Notes: generated by a model from the sequence alone, not told the origin. A stretch of 64,000 bases of DNA from Hygrophila difformis (GCA_030278955.1 JAOANR010000006.1:12857915-12921914); one strand, 5' to 3'. Positions 11,419 through 22,224 are shown, counted from the stretch's first letter. Translations and numbers: made by a program.

Positions 11419-11651
11419 TTAAATATAATAGTATATATATTTAAATGTATATACAATTTAATAAATTTTTAAATAAATATAAACGAATAATAAAAGGAAT
11501 CAAAATGGAATATTCTTAAATAAAGGAAGAATTAGAGTGGATTGTTGGAAATGAATTGTAGAAAACTATAAATTTAACTGGAGAATACAGTTAGAGTTGA
11601 ATGTAAAATAGAGTTATTATTGGAGATGACCTTAATTTTGGAAAGGGTAAA

Positions 11652-12312
11652 TGTTTGGCTCGGGTGTAGCCAAGGACCTTTTTCTCCTCAAGGGAGGCTA
11701 CCGGAAAAGGATCAAACCGATTACGGGTTCGGATTAACAATAATGCGCCCACACTTGACTGAATCTTCTTTGAATTGATCAAAAATAACAAGATACAACG
11801 GAGAATCTGCCTGTTGTTAAGAAACAACGGCGGAATTCACCAAAAACAGGGAACCAAACTACCAGCTGCTAAGGAGCAACGGTGGATTTGGAAATGGTAA
11901 CCGCTACAAACTAGGCTAGATTCTAAGGAAAGCTGTAAAGGAAAGCTGTAAAGAAAGCAGTAAAGATAACAAGGAATTAAATTTGATAAAAGTAATTTGG
12001 GGGGTTGGATTGATCTCCCTGATTTTGTGTGTGTCGACCCCTATTTATAGCCGGAGCTGGAATAACCGCTCTCCGGCTAACTCCTCTGAGCCGAATTCTT
12101 TCTCTCTTCAATTCGGTTGTTTTGGTTTCGGCTGTTTCTTCCTATTTCGGCCGAAATCTTTATCAGCCTCGATTCCCTCCCTTCGGTTTACTATGTACTT
12201 TCGGCTTTACTAATCTTGAGCCCATCTTCTTTTGGGACTTCCTCTTACTTCTGGCCCATGTCTTATGGCCCAATAGCTTTTTCGCGGCCCATTATTCCAT
12301 ATGGCCCCAACA
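11652..12312 (-). repeat. 3' LTR of the Tat element
   Basis: This 661-bp LTR begins TGTTGGGGCC and ends GCCAAACA on the minus strand. It contains a TATAAATA box on the minus strand at 12042-12049. It is the downstream LTR relative to gag-pol and lies about 210 bp upstream of the antisense gene's start codon. Confidence 0.95.
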
Positions 12313-12521
12313 GATGCCCTCCTTACTTGGGCGAATTTCTTTCATGCGAAGGAGCCCAAGTAACTCCTCTCTCTCTCTTCCTCTTCGTGCGCTAACTCCT
12401 CCTTAATATCCGGCCACGTCCTTCTGTGCCCTTTCATTTGCCTTTACTTTTGTTTTTATAGCCATTTTCCCCTTTTCTGTTTCCTCGTTCTCCCTTCGTC
12501 TTCTTGCTTCTTTTCCCATCG

Positions 12522-15500
12522 ATGGCGCAACCGACTCTTTCCCCTTCCTCTCAAAAGATCAAAGATGTTGAAGATTCCCTAGTTGAGACTTCTTCGCTTC
12601 GTCTCATTGATGACGGCCTCGTTACCCTTGGACCTCTCGCGACTTCAACTGAGGCTACGATTTCTGCTTCTGTTCTTTTTGGGGAGTCGAAGACGATCCC
12701 CTTGTTTTCGGACTATTTCTCTGTCAAGCTTTTCGGCCCTCTCAATACCTGGCCGCTGGTGACTCAGGAACATGTTGCTTGGTTCGAAAGGGCCCTTCCT
12801 CATTGTGGATTAGGTTGGGTTAACTCTGGCATTGTTCACTTGATTAAGCTGAGTACTCAACCCTTTCCTACTACTTACAATTACATTCAGGCCCTTCTTT
12901 GCTTCTGGAACTCATCCATTAACTGCTTCTGTTTCCCATGGGGTATGATGACTCCAACCATTGAGGATGTTAAGCTTCTTCTGGACTTGCCCTCTCTTGG
13001 AAAGCCCGTCTTAGGTGTTACTGATTCCGACAAGCCTAATACGAAGAACACCGGCTTTGCTTCCGGGCTCACCTTTTCTTCATGGATTAACAAGTATCGT
13101 GGGGATAAGCCCGAATTTTCTGAGGACGAATCTGTGGCTTTTATGATGCACTTCCTCAGCCGATTCTTTTGGTGCGCCCCTGCCAAGAATGTTGTTCTTG
13201 AGACCTACCCTCTGGCCAAGGCCCTTATGAAAAAGAATCATTTGCCTCTCGCCGACTATTTCTTGGCGCATCTATATTCTGGCATGTCTTCTTTGGTTCA
13301 TGGATGGGCCGACGGCCACTCTAGCCGATCTCATGGCCCTCTTTGGTTCCTTCACCTCTGGCTGGTATGGCATTTCAGGGATATGTCCCGTTTTGAACCT
13401 CAACCTTTCGAAACCACCCATCCTTCTGCTAACGATCTTCTCGGGGTTCGGTTTCCTGAAATGCGCACTGAACAATGGATTTACTACTTCATGAACCGAT
13501 CCCCACTTGGTCCTTCTTCCTGCCACCTCTATTCTGGTACTCCGGATAGTTGGGTTTCGGCTATCAACACTCCCCCTTTCGGTAGACCCCTTCCGAAGGC
13601 GTTTGCTCAAGTCTGGAATGCTTGTATCATTCCTCGTCACATTTTCAACTGCTCGTTGTTTGTTCCCCCTGACCATTCTATCCTTTCTGAGGTTTACAAT
13701 CCTCACTTAGTCAGCCGTCAATTCGGCTTTGTTCAGGATGTGGTCACTCCTCTCTATGGAGACCCAAATCGATACAGCAAATCCTTCAAAGGATTCGGCT
13801 CTGTGAACAGCCGAAATCTCTGTCGTACTTGGGCCCTCCGGATTTGCAAATTTGAAGTTCGTTCCTTCGACGTCCGCCCTGGTCTTTCAACCGAGCGTTT
13901 CGATACCTGGTGGGAAAAAGCTCTTTCTTATGCTAATTTTGGCACTAACTTGCAGAGCCTCCTTGTTTCTCGCGGCTTTCCAGGTATTATGATGTTTTCG
14001 GTTGTTGGTTCAGCCCCTGATTACTCCTGCTCTTCTCAAGAGGATGACCCTCTACTTCCTTTACTTAGTAAGTCTTTCGGCTTTCTTTTTATTGTGTATC
14101 GTATATTTTTCTCAGATTTTCCCCCTTTTTTTTTTGCTTTGCAGGGGCTGCTTTGGATGATGTCTCATCTCTTCCCTCTTATCCGCGTATTTCGTCTGCT
14201 CCCGCTACTTCCGGAAAACGAAAACGTGCTACTTCTGGTTCAGGGAAGTCGAAAAAAGAACCTGCACCTAAGACGCTGCGACGTTCGGCTCGTTCGCCTC
14301 TTCCGGTTTCGGCCTCGTCTGCTGATCAGGTCTCTTGCCGTTCTTTTCTTCTATATTTTTGTTCATCTTCCCTTTAACATTTATCTCCCTCTTTTTTTTT
14401 CCTCTAGGCTCCTCGAGTTACCGTTTCTTCCGGCCCTTCCGAATCACCTAATCCCTCATCTACGGCCCTTGATCCTATTGATGAGGACCCGGCTATTACT
14501 TCAAGTACCACTCCCGTTTCTTCGGCCGATATGGGGCTGGGATTGACTTCTCGAACACCTGAGGGTGGCAACACTGGTTCGGCTGTTCCCATTTCGACTA
14601 CTTCTCTAGCCGTAGCTCTTCCCTCTTCTTCTATTGCCTCTATTCCTAACCCCTCCCCTGTTCACACTCGGCTGGGAGAATTGGCCGTTGGCAATGTTAA
14701 TCCTTCTTCACCTTTCCCGGATAAGGATGTTCTAGATGATTTCTTTTCCCTTTCATTTGTTTCTTCTTCATCGGAATTTCCTCGTTCTTTTAAAGCCTGC
14801 TTGGATAAGCTTGAACGCTTGATTTCTGAACAATCCGACGCCTTCTCCGTCCAAACCAGGCCTATCCTTTTGCTTATCTCTTATATCAGGCAGACTTTTC
14901 CTCAAGATCTTCTGGTCTCCAGCTTGTCAAACGTCGTTGATGCAATGTTCACCTGTCTATTACGGATAGACATGGAGCTTCCCAGCCTCTTGGTCTTTCG
15001 CAAAACACTCGAAGATGAGCATGCTTCTCTTACCCTTCACAGGGCGGAATTTGACAAGCATGCTTCTGACTATCATTCTTATATGAGTCAATTGTCGGCC
15101 AATGATGGCCTCAGATCCAATTATTTGAATCGTCTCTCCGCCATTGACTCCGAAATCAGCCGTCTTCAATATGAGGCACAAGGTGTGAAGAATGCCTTAG
15201 CCGAAGTTGACCAAGAATCGGCTCATTTGCAAGGACTTATAAAGCAGCTCCACAAATATGCTCAGGCTCCGAGGGATAAACTTGCTAGTCTTAAAGAGAA
15301 AACAGACTACCTTGCTTTGAGGTTATCCTTCAGTGACAACGTCCTTAATGTTTTTCGTGACTTGTGGTCAGACACTCAGAAGGCGCTTAATCAGATTCGC
15401 TCTGTCGCGGTTCAACTTCCTTCGGTGCCAAATCCTTCAATGGTTTCTGATAACCTTTTCGTCAATCCTCCTTCAGGGGATAATCTGAAGAATTCTGGTA

Positions 15501-15778
15501 ATATTTAATTTGTTCTTTTGGTCCTGACGATATACGATGATTATGTCTTCCTTTTCTTTTAATTTCTCTTCTTAGATGCTCCGTGTGATCCTTTCGAAGA
15601 CACTACCGACAAGCTTTTCTCGTCCCAACCCGATGATCCTCTGGTTTCGGCCGAAGCTGAAGCTCGATCGTATCAGGAGTTCCAATCAGTATTGGATCCA
15701 ACTTCTGCTAGTAATTCGGCCGCTCCTCTTACCAGTGACTTCGGTGAAGACATTGCTTATGATTTGAGCGGAGATTGA
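12522..15778 (+). CDS. Spliced antisense gene in the Tat element: PMD and coiled-coil protein, 1007 aa
   Basis: Four exons, 12522-14067, 14145-14329, 14408-15497 and 15576-15778, have GT-AG borders and exactly compatible phases. They give 3024 nt with no internal stop. Exon 1 (about residues 1-515) matches the plant mobile domain (aminotransferase-like PMD, shared with MAIN/MAIL proteins): FPWGMMTPTIEDVKLLLDLP near residue 137, PLWFLHLWLVWHFRDM, and NPHLVSRQFGFVQDV. Exon 2 holds a basic, likely nuclear localisation signal (GKRKRATSGSGKSKK, residues about 536-562). Exon 3 is Ser/Thr/Pro-rich, then has a heptad-like coiled coil (about 779-872). The protein ends DIAYDLSGD. It runs opposite to gag-pol, between pol and the 3' LTR. 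Extra antisense ORFs are known from Tat/Ogre elements; intactness and splicing here are my reading. Function unknown; chromatin association is only suggested by PMD relatives. Confidence 0.85.
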
Positions 15779-16786
15779 ACTTTGTTGTTGTTATTTTCTT
15801 TTTTGGATGTAATACTATCCCCCCTTACTGTACTCTTGGCTTTTATTTCGGCCGATTCGCTCTGTATACTTAATCGGCCCATTATAAAATATTTCTCTTT
15901 TTGCAGACTTATTTCGCCTGTTTCTTCCTTGTTCCCAAGGATATTTTCTGATACAATATTATCTTCTGCAGCTTTATTGGGATTCTTGAAACGTTTCTTC
16001 CGTAATCAATGCTTTTCTCTTTACGTTTCCTTTTTTTGTTGTAACTGACATCTCTCCATTTTTCTCTATAAATACCAACTCCTCTCCACTTCTTGTTCCA
16101 TGATCCCGCAAACACCAATCATGAACATCTTGATGCTTTTAATTCCTTCTCCTCCCTGGCCCCCTTGGCCCGTTGGCTCTTTGGTTGATCCTTTACTTAT
16201 AAGCCGAAAGCCCTTTTTATATGCAACGCGAGTTCAACTAATCCTTTCACCATTATCTTCATATAAATTGGGAACTTCCCACACTTTTCTCAACATGTAT
16301 TCCGACGGTCATACTCGGGCTCTGCCCTATCCCCTCTTGTTGTTGTGACCCGTCGTAATCTTACTAATATCGGTCCCAAAGTCTTGGGCGGTCGAATAAT
16401 AATTGCGCCTTTCTATGGGACCGAATTATTTTCTAAGCTCCGAAGGCCATACCCCTCGAACTTCATCCCTATCTTCAATGCTAAGAAGGGGGTATCCTTG
16501 CTGGAGCAGATTAAAATTTTCTTCTTCCTGGTCTGGGAGTTGGCTTTCTTGGCACAGCCATCTCTTCTCTCGCCGGCTAGAAGAATTTGGGCTTGGGAAT
16601 GAATGTTGGCCATCTACCACTTCAGATCCCACTTGCCTCTGCCTCTTTCTAGCTGTTTTAGCCCAGGACGTTTCCCTTGTATATTGTAATTTCGGGCTAT
16701 CAACGCCGCTTTCGGCCGAAGTAGCACCCTCTTTGTACTTATTCGTTCATGCAATAAAATCTTTACTTTTTCTCATCGCTTAATGT
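15779..16786 (+). other. Region between the antisense gene and pol, possible second plus-strand transcript
   Basis: A strong TATA motif (CTCTATAAATACC, TATAAATA at 16067-16074) and a poly-A signal-like GCAATAAAATC near 16751 lie in the same orientation about 690 bp apart. Between them are overlapping short open frames (for example from 16100, 16345 and 16403), none of which I recognise. It may be a short transcript, a remnant exon of another captured gene, or the 3' part of a longer antisense unit. Confidence 0.35.
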
Positions 16787-19700
16787 TTAATCCCATACTG
16801 ATGGATAATATTTCTTCATATATCTTGCATTAACAGGATTTGACATCTGCTCACCATTTTCGTCCACCAAAACGTACGCTCCATTCGGTAATCTTGTATG
16901 AACAATAAATGGTCCCTCCCAATTGGGACTCCACTTACCTAATCGGCCATCCTTCTGCTTAGGCGGCCATATAACTTTCCAAACTAAGTCTCCAACTTCA
17001 AACCGCTTAAGACGAATTCGCTTATTGTACCAATCGGCCACAATATCTTTATTTTTCTGCAAATTCTCAAAGGCTTGCACCCGATTGGAATTTATCTCCA
17101 ATAACTCATCTTTCATCGCACGATCATACTGTTCGGCCGACATTGAATCCGCCTGGCTTGTTCTCAAAGTCGGCACTGTTATTTCGGCTGGCAATACTGC
17201 ATCCATTCCATAAGTCAGCCGAAACGGTGTGAACCCAGTAGCTGAGGTTTTAGCATTTCGATAAGCCCACAGTGCTTCAGATAACTTTTCGTGCCATTTT
17301 CTTGGTTGATCTTCAATCATTTTCTTTATAATTCCTATTAGCTGTTTGTTTGTGGCCTCTGCTTGTCCATTTCCTTGCGGGTAATATGGTGACGAATGCA
17401 CAATTTTTATCCCGTATTCGTCTGCAAAGGCCTTGACTTTTTCTCCCACAAATACAGTTCCTCTATCTGTTAGAATCGTCTGTGGGATCCCGAATCTATA
17501 AATCAACTGTCTCTTAATAAACTCAATCACCTCCTCTTGTGAAATGTTGACATACGCCTGAGCTTCGGCCCATTTTGTGAAGTAATCTGTTGCCACTAGC
17601 ACGAACTCATGTCTTTTCGACGAAGAGGGATGAACTTTTCCTATGATGTCCATGGCCCATCCTCTGAATGGCCATGGTTTGATCATTATATGTAATTCTT
17701 CGGCCGGTAACTTCTGAATCGGCCCATGTTTTTGACATTCGGTGCATCCCCTTGCATATTTTTCACAATCAGGACCCATATTCGGCCAATAATATCCCAG
17801 CCGAATAATACTCCACTTCATCGATTTTCCTGCCCGATGCGCACCACATATTCCTTCATGAACCTCTCCCATTACCCTTCTAGCGTCTTCTTCTCCGACA
17901 CATCTGAGCAATATTCCATCAATAGCACGCTTGAATAATAATCCTCCTATTATGACGTAGTCCATCGCTTTCCGTTTTTCGGCTGGATTAGCCTCCGAAG
18001 GATCTTCTAATGTCTGTGCTATCTTTTTTATCCATTCGGCCTTCTCTGTTTCGGCCAAACGTACTTCTACATTTCCTGCTATCGGCATCAACCGATATTT
18101 AGCTGCATGTTGAGCCAATTCATTGGCTACTTCATTCTTTCCTCTCGGGATATATTCAATGTACACCTCATCAAATTCTTCTAACAAAGTAACCGCTTCT
18201 TCATACAATCTAATCAACTGCGAACTCTTAACCGAAAAATCGCCTAGCAATTGCTGAACAACTACTTGCGAGTCTCCTTTGACAATGATTGCTCTGACTC
18301 CTTCTTCTATCAACCGTTGTAATCCCGAAATTAACGCTTTATATTCAGCTTGGTTATTCGTATATGACTCTGGCAGTTGCACGAAATATTTGTATATCTT
18401 GCCCTCCGGTGTTTGTAGGGTAAACCCTGCTCCAACTCCTGAAGCGGATTTAGAACCATCAAATGTCATTACCCATGGTTGCAAGTATACAATCCCTATC
18501 TCACCAACTTCTTTCGGCCGATCCTGATGATCGATGTCATCGGTTATCGGGTGTATCACATGATCAGCCAGAAAATCGGCTACAATCTGTCCTTTCATAG
18601 CCCTCAAAGGTTGATATCTCAAATCGTATGCATTTAACTTCATGGCCCATTTGGCCATTCTTCGGCTACTGACCGGATCATTCATCATAATCTTAACTAT
18701 GTCAACCGAAGCTACCACTATCACTTGCCTTGGCTGAATATAATATTCTAATTTCTGGCATGCATGATAAAGACTTAAACATAGTTTATGAATCGGCGAG
18801 TACCTTACTTCGGCGTCCCTTTGGATTCGGCTAAGATAGTAAATCGCTCGATCCCTTCCTTCATCGTCTTCTTGCGCCAATAATGCTCCAATAGATTCTT
18901 CGGTCGCTGCTATATACAACTTCAATGGCCGTCCTAAAATTGGAGGAACCAACACAGGTGGACTCATCAAATCCTGCTTCAATTGTTCGAAGGCTTTTTG
19001 TTGGTCGACTCCCCATTTGAACTCCTCTTCCTTCTTCAACCTCAATAAATCGGTTAGTGGTTTCGACTTTCCAGCCGCATTTGCTAAGAATCGTCTCAGA
19101 AAACCTATCTTTCCAAGAAACTTCTGTAGACTCTTCTTATCATGTGGAGGTTTGGCTTCTTGGATAGCCCTGGTTTTGTTCGCATCAACTTCTATTCCTT
19201 TGTTATGTACCAGGAACCCGAGAAAATTTCCTGCCTGTACTCCGAAAGCACACTTGGCTGGATTCATCTTGACTCCATGCAGCCTCATCCTCATGAACAC
19301 CTTCCGCAAATCGTTCAAGTGGCTTTCGATATCTTTGGATCGGACCATGACGTCATCAATATAGACTTCAACACAATCCCCTATGAGGTCATGGAAAACA
19401 TAGTTCATGGCTCTCTGGTATGTAGCTTCTGCATTCTTCAGTCCGAACGGCATCACCACCCATTCATATATCCCTATGGCGCCAGGGCACCGAAATGCAG
19501 TCTTGTGAATGTCTTCTTCGGCCATAAAAATTTGGTTGTATCCTGAATATCCATCCATGAAAGATAGCATTCCCTGTTTTGCGGCCGAATCAATCAACAA
19601 GTCAACAATAGGCATCATATACTCATCTTTTGGAGTGGCTATATTAAGATTCCTGAAATCAATACAAACTCTCAATTTTCCATTCTTCTTTATTACAGGA

Positions 19701-20161
19701 ACAATATTTGATAGCCATTCTACATATTTAGCTGGCCTAACAAACCCGGCCGCTAACAATTTCTCTATTTCTTCTTTTATTTTTGGGAATAATTCGGGCG
19801 CTGCCCTCCTGGCCGGCTGTTTATGCGGCCTGAACCCTTCTTTAATAGGCAGTCTGTGCTCTACAATCGACCGCTCCAATCCTGGCATCTCTGTATAGTC
19901 CCATGCGAAACAATCCTTGAATTCGACTAGAACCTCCTTGAATCGGCTTGTCATCTGCTGATCAAGATTCGCACTCAACGGGATCTCCCTCGGGTGTTCG
20001 TCTGTACCAACATTGACCATTTTCAAGGGGTCTTGAGCTTTGAAATCCGGCGTTCGCTTTGGAATTGCGTCTATTAAATCGCTCCATCCTGCTTTGTCGT
20101 CTGAAACTCCGAGTTCGGCCGATTCGAACTCGGTCGCTTGATTCGGTTGTGCCTCCATCAT
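16787..20161 (-). CDS. Tat element pol: RT, RNase H, second RNase H, integrase (1124 aa)
   Basis: This frame is intact. Reverse transcriptase blocks run from about residue 90 to 330, with RVCIDFRNLN, FMDGYSGYNQI and the catalytic VYIDDVMV near residue 265. The first RNase H (about 400-540) lacks several expected acidic positions (LYIAATEESIGALLAQ, IHKLCLSL). A second RNase H (about 565-695) keeps FDGSKSASGVGAG, NNQAEYKALI and VKGDSQVVVQQL. Integrase follows with a zinc region (HEGICGAH, CTECQ), then core motifs WAMDIIG, ILTDRGTVF and QAEATNKQLIG, giving the D, D and E residues. The C-terminal tail contains KWSPNWEGPF. The product copies element RNA to DNA and inserts it. The start codon overlaps the stop of the protease frame in ATGATG. 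Confidence 0.95.
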   Translation of the reverse strand: MMEAQPNQATEFESAELGVSDDKAGWSDLIDAIPKRTPDFKAQDPLKMVNVGTDEHPREIPLSANLDQQMTSRFKEVLVEFKDCFAWDYTEMPGLERSIVEHRLPIKEGFRPHKQPARRAAPELFPKIKEEIEKLLAAGFVRPAKYVEWLSNIVPVIKKNGKLRVCIDFRNLNIATPKDEYMMPIVDLLIDSAAKQGMLSFMDGYSGYNQIFMAEEDIHKTAFRCPGAIGIYEWVVMPFGLKNAEATYQRAMNYVFHDLIGDCVEVYIDDVMVRSKDIESHLNDLRKVFMRMRLHGVKMNPAKCAFGVQAGNFLGFLVHNKGIEVDANKTRAIQEAKPPHDKKSLQKFLGKIGFLRRFLANAAGKSKPLTDLLRLKKEEEFKWGVDQQKAFEQLKQDLMSPPVLVPPILGRPLKLYIAATEESIGALLAQEDDEGRDRAIYYLSRIQRDAEVRYSPIHKLCLSLYHACQKLEYYIQPRQVIVVASVDIVKIMMNDPVSSRRMAKWAMKLNAYDLRYQPLRAMKGQIVADFLADHVIHPITDDIDHQDRPKEVGEIGIVYLQPWVMTFDGSKSASGVGAGFTLQTPEGKIYKYFVQLPESYTNNQAEYKALISGLQRLIEEGVRAIIVKGDSQVVVQQLLGDFSVKSSQLIRLYEEAVTLLEEFDEVYIEYIPRGKNEVANELAQHAAKYRLMPIAGNVEVRLAETEKAEWIKKIAQTLEDPSEANPAEKRKAMDYVIIGGLLFKRAIDGILLRCVGEEDARRVMGEVHEGICGAHRAGKSMKWSIIRLGYYWPNMGPDCEKYARGCTECQKHGPIQKLPAEELHIMIKPWPFRGWAMDIIGKVHPSSSKRHEFVLVATDYFTKWAEAQAYVNISQEEVIEFIKRQLIYRFGIPQTILTDRGTVFVGEKVKAFADEYGIKIVHSSPYYPQGNGQAEATNKQLIGIIKKMIEDQPRKWHEKLSEALWAYRNAKTSATGFTPFRLTYGMDAVLPAEITVPTLRTSQADSMSAEQYDRAMKDELLEINSNRVQAFENLQKNKDIVADWYNKRIRLKRFEVGDLVWKVIWPPKQKDGRLGKWSPNWEGPFIVHTRLPNGAYVLVDENGEQMSNPVNARYMKKYYPSVWD

Positions 20162-22224
20162 TTACTTTCTTCTTCGACTGGCCGTTCATCGGCCTGGTAT
20201 CTGATTTCAAACCCCAGATCTGTCCAATCACACTCGATCACCTGCGGGTACCGATCCCCTACCACTGCTAGGAATGGTTGTATCGGTTCTTCATATAACA
20301 CCGCATCAATTCGTCCGGCTGAGCTGACTGGAAATGGAGGTTGATCCCCATCTAATTCTTCTACTGTGCCATCCATTTTCCAGAACCATACTTTCTGGTG
20401 AAGGGTTGATGGCAAACATCGGGATGTATGAATCCAGCATCGGCCTAATAGGGCCGCATACGGGACTTCTGCATCCACCACGAAGAACATGGTCGGAATT
20501 GATATTGTTCCGACCGTTACATCCACCAATATACACCCTTCAGCCGCAGTTTGAGCCCCCACAAAACTCATTACCTTCATTCTCGTAGGGAGTAAATCTT
20601 CCTTCGAACGGCCTATCTTCGTTAGCGTGGATAGCGGCATGATATTAACTGTGGCTCCACCGTCGATAAACATTCTTCTAAGTGGTCTCCCATTGACCCA
20701 ACCTTTAACGTATAAAGGCCTCACATGCTGGGACATCTTCGCAGTTGGAGGCAAAATCGTACCTGGTTGAGCTTCTGGAAAAAATGCTTTATATCCTTCC
20801 TCAAACGATTTCTCTATTTCGGCTTCCGGCCGAAATACCTCAAGTTTATCGAAACAAAAATCCACTATGGGTTCTTCATCACCATAGTATTCTCCATCCT
20901 TTTGACAGAAAACCACAGCTGGTTCGGAATCCGACCAGTACTCCTCTTTCTCTTCGGTGGTTACCGTCACCATATTCGCGCTAGATCCGAAGTCGAACTT
21001 AAACTGCCCAACAGGAGGTGTATCACTATTCGGAATGATAGTTGTCTTTGGTTTCCACTCCCTGGTTCTGACTGGTCTAGGCTTCCATTCTTCTTTCGAT
21101 TTCGACTGCTCACTTTCAATTTTCGGCTGTATTACTTTTGGCCGAAATTCAGTTTTGTTCTTTAGCCGATCCTGTCCTTCTTTCGGCTTCCTCTCTTCTT
21201 TTGATTCGGACCTCAAACGAGCCGAAAATACCCTATTGAGTATTCGTCCTCCCGAGAACGAACAGTCATCAGGGAAGTCCTCTTCCATATGCATCATATC
21301 ATACTCCTCCTGCTCAGAAACAGCAGCTGCTTTAAGCCGTTGCATTCTTCGTTTGAAAGTACGATATGATCCCTTTCCTTTTGGGACTTTTCTCTCCTCT
21401 GCCCTCCAAGCTGAATGGTCATGCCGGCGTTGATCGAAATGCCTTCTTTCTGGAGAGTTTTGGACCCATCGGCCTACCTGAGTATTTGCTGGTGGCCTTC
21501 TAAGCTTTTTCATTTCGGGACTAACAGCTTCTTCAGGGACTGTGATCTGTATCACAGTCTTTCCATTCTGTTTATCGGCTGTTAACTTCATCTCTGAGTC
21601 CCATCCGTTGGTTATGATTTTCAACGTTGGTCTCTCACTCTTATCTCCGACCTCGATCTCCTGATGTCTCTCCGCTTGCTTGATCCACTCTTTCACCTCA
21701 TAATTCCCCAATCGGTCAAAAACATCTGTAACTTTCTCTTTTCCCTTCGGAGATCCTAGCCTTTTCCATACTCCTGACTTCTGAGCCGATGGCCGATCCC
21801 CAAGCCGATCGTGCACAGAACTCTTGCTAGATGATGTTTGATCCCCCAATCGGTCATGCACCGATTTATTCTGGTTGGGCTGCACCATCACCATGTTGGC
21901 AACTGGGAACGGATTCTTATCAATTGCCATAAGCCTCTCTGGGAACTTCAGCTTCCCATCATCGACATGCTTCTGAATCAGCTTCCTAAAATGCCCACAA
22001 ATCGCCGTGGAATGAGTAGCTGATCCATGGAATCTGCACCATCCGGCCTCCAACTGATCCTTAGTAGGCTGTGGATGGTTTCCTTTAAACTCTAGCAATC
22101 CGTTCTTCTGGCAATAATCAAATATTTCGTCCATTTGTGACAAGTCGAAAGAGTAAAACCTTTGAGATTCATCTCCTCCTTCTTTCTCATTGCCTCTGGC
22201 TGGCCGAAGTGCTGGACAAGTCAT
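20158..22224 (-). CDS. Tat element middle frame: zinc motif and aspartic protease (688 aa)
   Basis: Near its N-terminus (about residues 61-75) it has CRFHGSATHSTAIC, a C-H-H-C zinc-knuckle-like motif. A charged, low-complexity region follows, with three HDRLGD/KRLG-type repeats. The C-terminal part is a retroviral-type aspartic protease with FIDGGATVNIMPLSTL near residue 517 and YAALLGRCWIH further on. The active site reads DGGA where most relatives have DSGA. The frame overlaps the end of gag by 38 nt in the +1 frame and its stop overlaps the pol start. It probably supplies nucleocapsid and protease functions and is expressed by frameshift or reinitiation rather than from its own message. 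Confidence 0.85.
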   Translation of the reverse strand: MTCPALRPARGNEKEGGDESQRFYSFDLSQMDEIFDYCQKNGLLEFKGNHPQPTKDQLEAGWCRFHGSATHSTAICGHFRKLIQKHVDDGKLKFPERLMAIDKNPFPVANMVMVQPNQNKSVHDRLGDQTSSSKSSVHDRLGDRPSAQKSGVWKRLGSPKGKEKVTDVFDRLGNYEVKEWIKQAERHQEIEVGDKSERPTLKIITNGWDSEMKLTADKQNGKTVIQITVPEEAVSPEMKKLRRPPANTQVGRWVQNSPERRHFDQRRHDHSAWRAEERKVPKGKGSYRTFKRRMQRLKAAAVSEQEEYDMMHMEEDFPDDCSFSGGRILNRVFSARLRSESKEERKPKEGQDRLKNKTEFRPKVIQPKIESEQSKSKEEWKPRPVRTREWKPKTTIIPNSDTPPVGQFKFDFGSSANMVTVTTEEKEEYWSDSEPAVVFCQKDGEYYGDEEPIVDFCFDKLEVFRPEAEIEKSFEEGYKAFFPEAQPGTILPPTAKMSQHVRPLYVKGWVNGRPLRRMFIDGGATVNIMPLSTLTKIGRSKEDLLPTRMKVMSFVGAQTAAEGCILVDVTVGTISIPTMFFVVDAEVPYAALLGRCWIHTSRCLPSTLHQKVWFWKMDGTVEELDGDQPPFPVSSAGRIDAVLYEEPIQPFLAVVGDRYPQVIECDWTDLGFEIRYQADERPVEEESK

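Noticed and set aside
18279..19898. Several plus-strand open frames of 80-134 codons opposite the Tat pol gene
   Set aside because: They are the mirror of a conserved pol frame, lack domains of their own and have no splice or promoter context.
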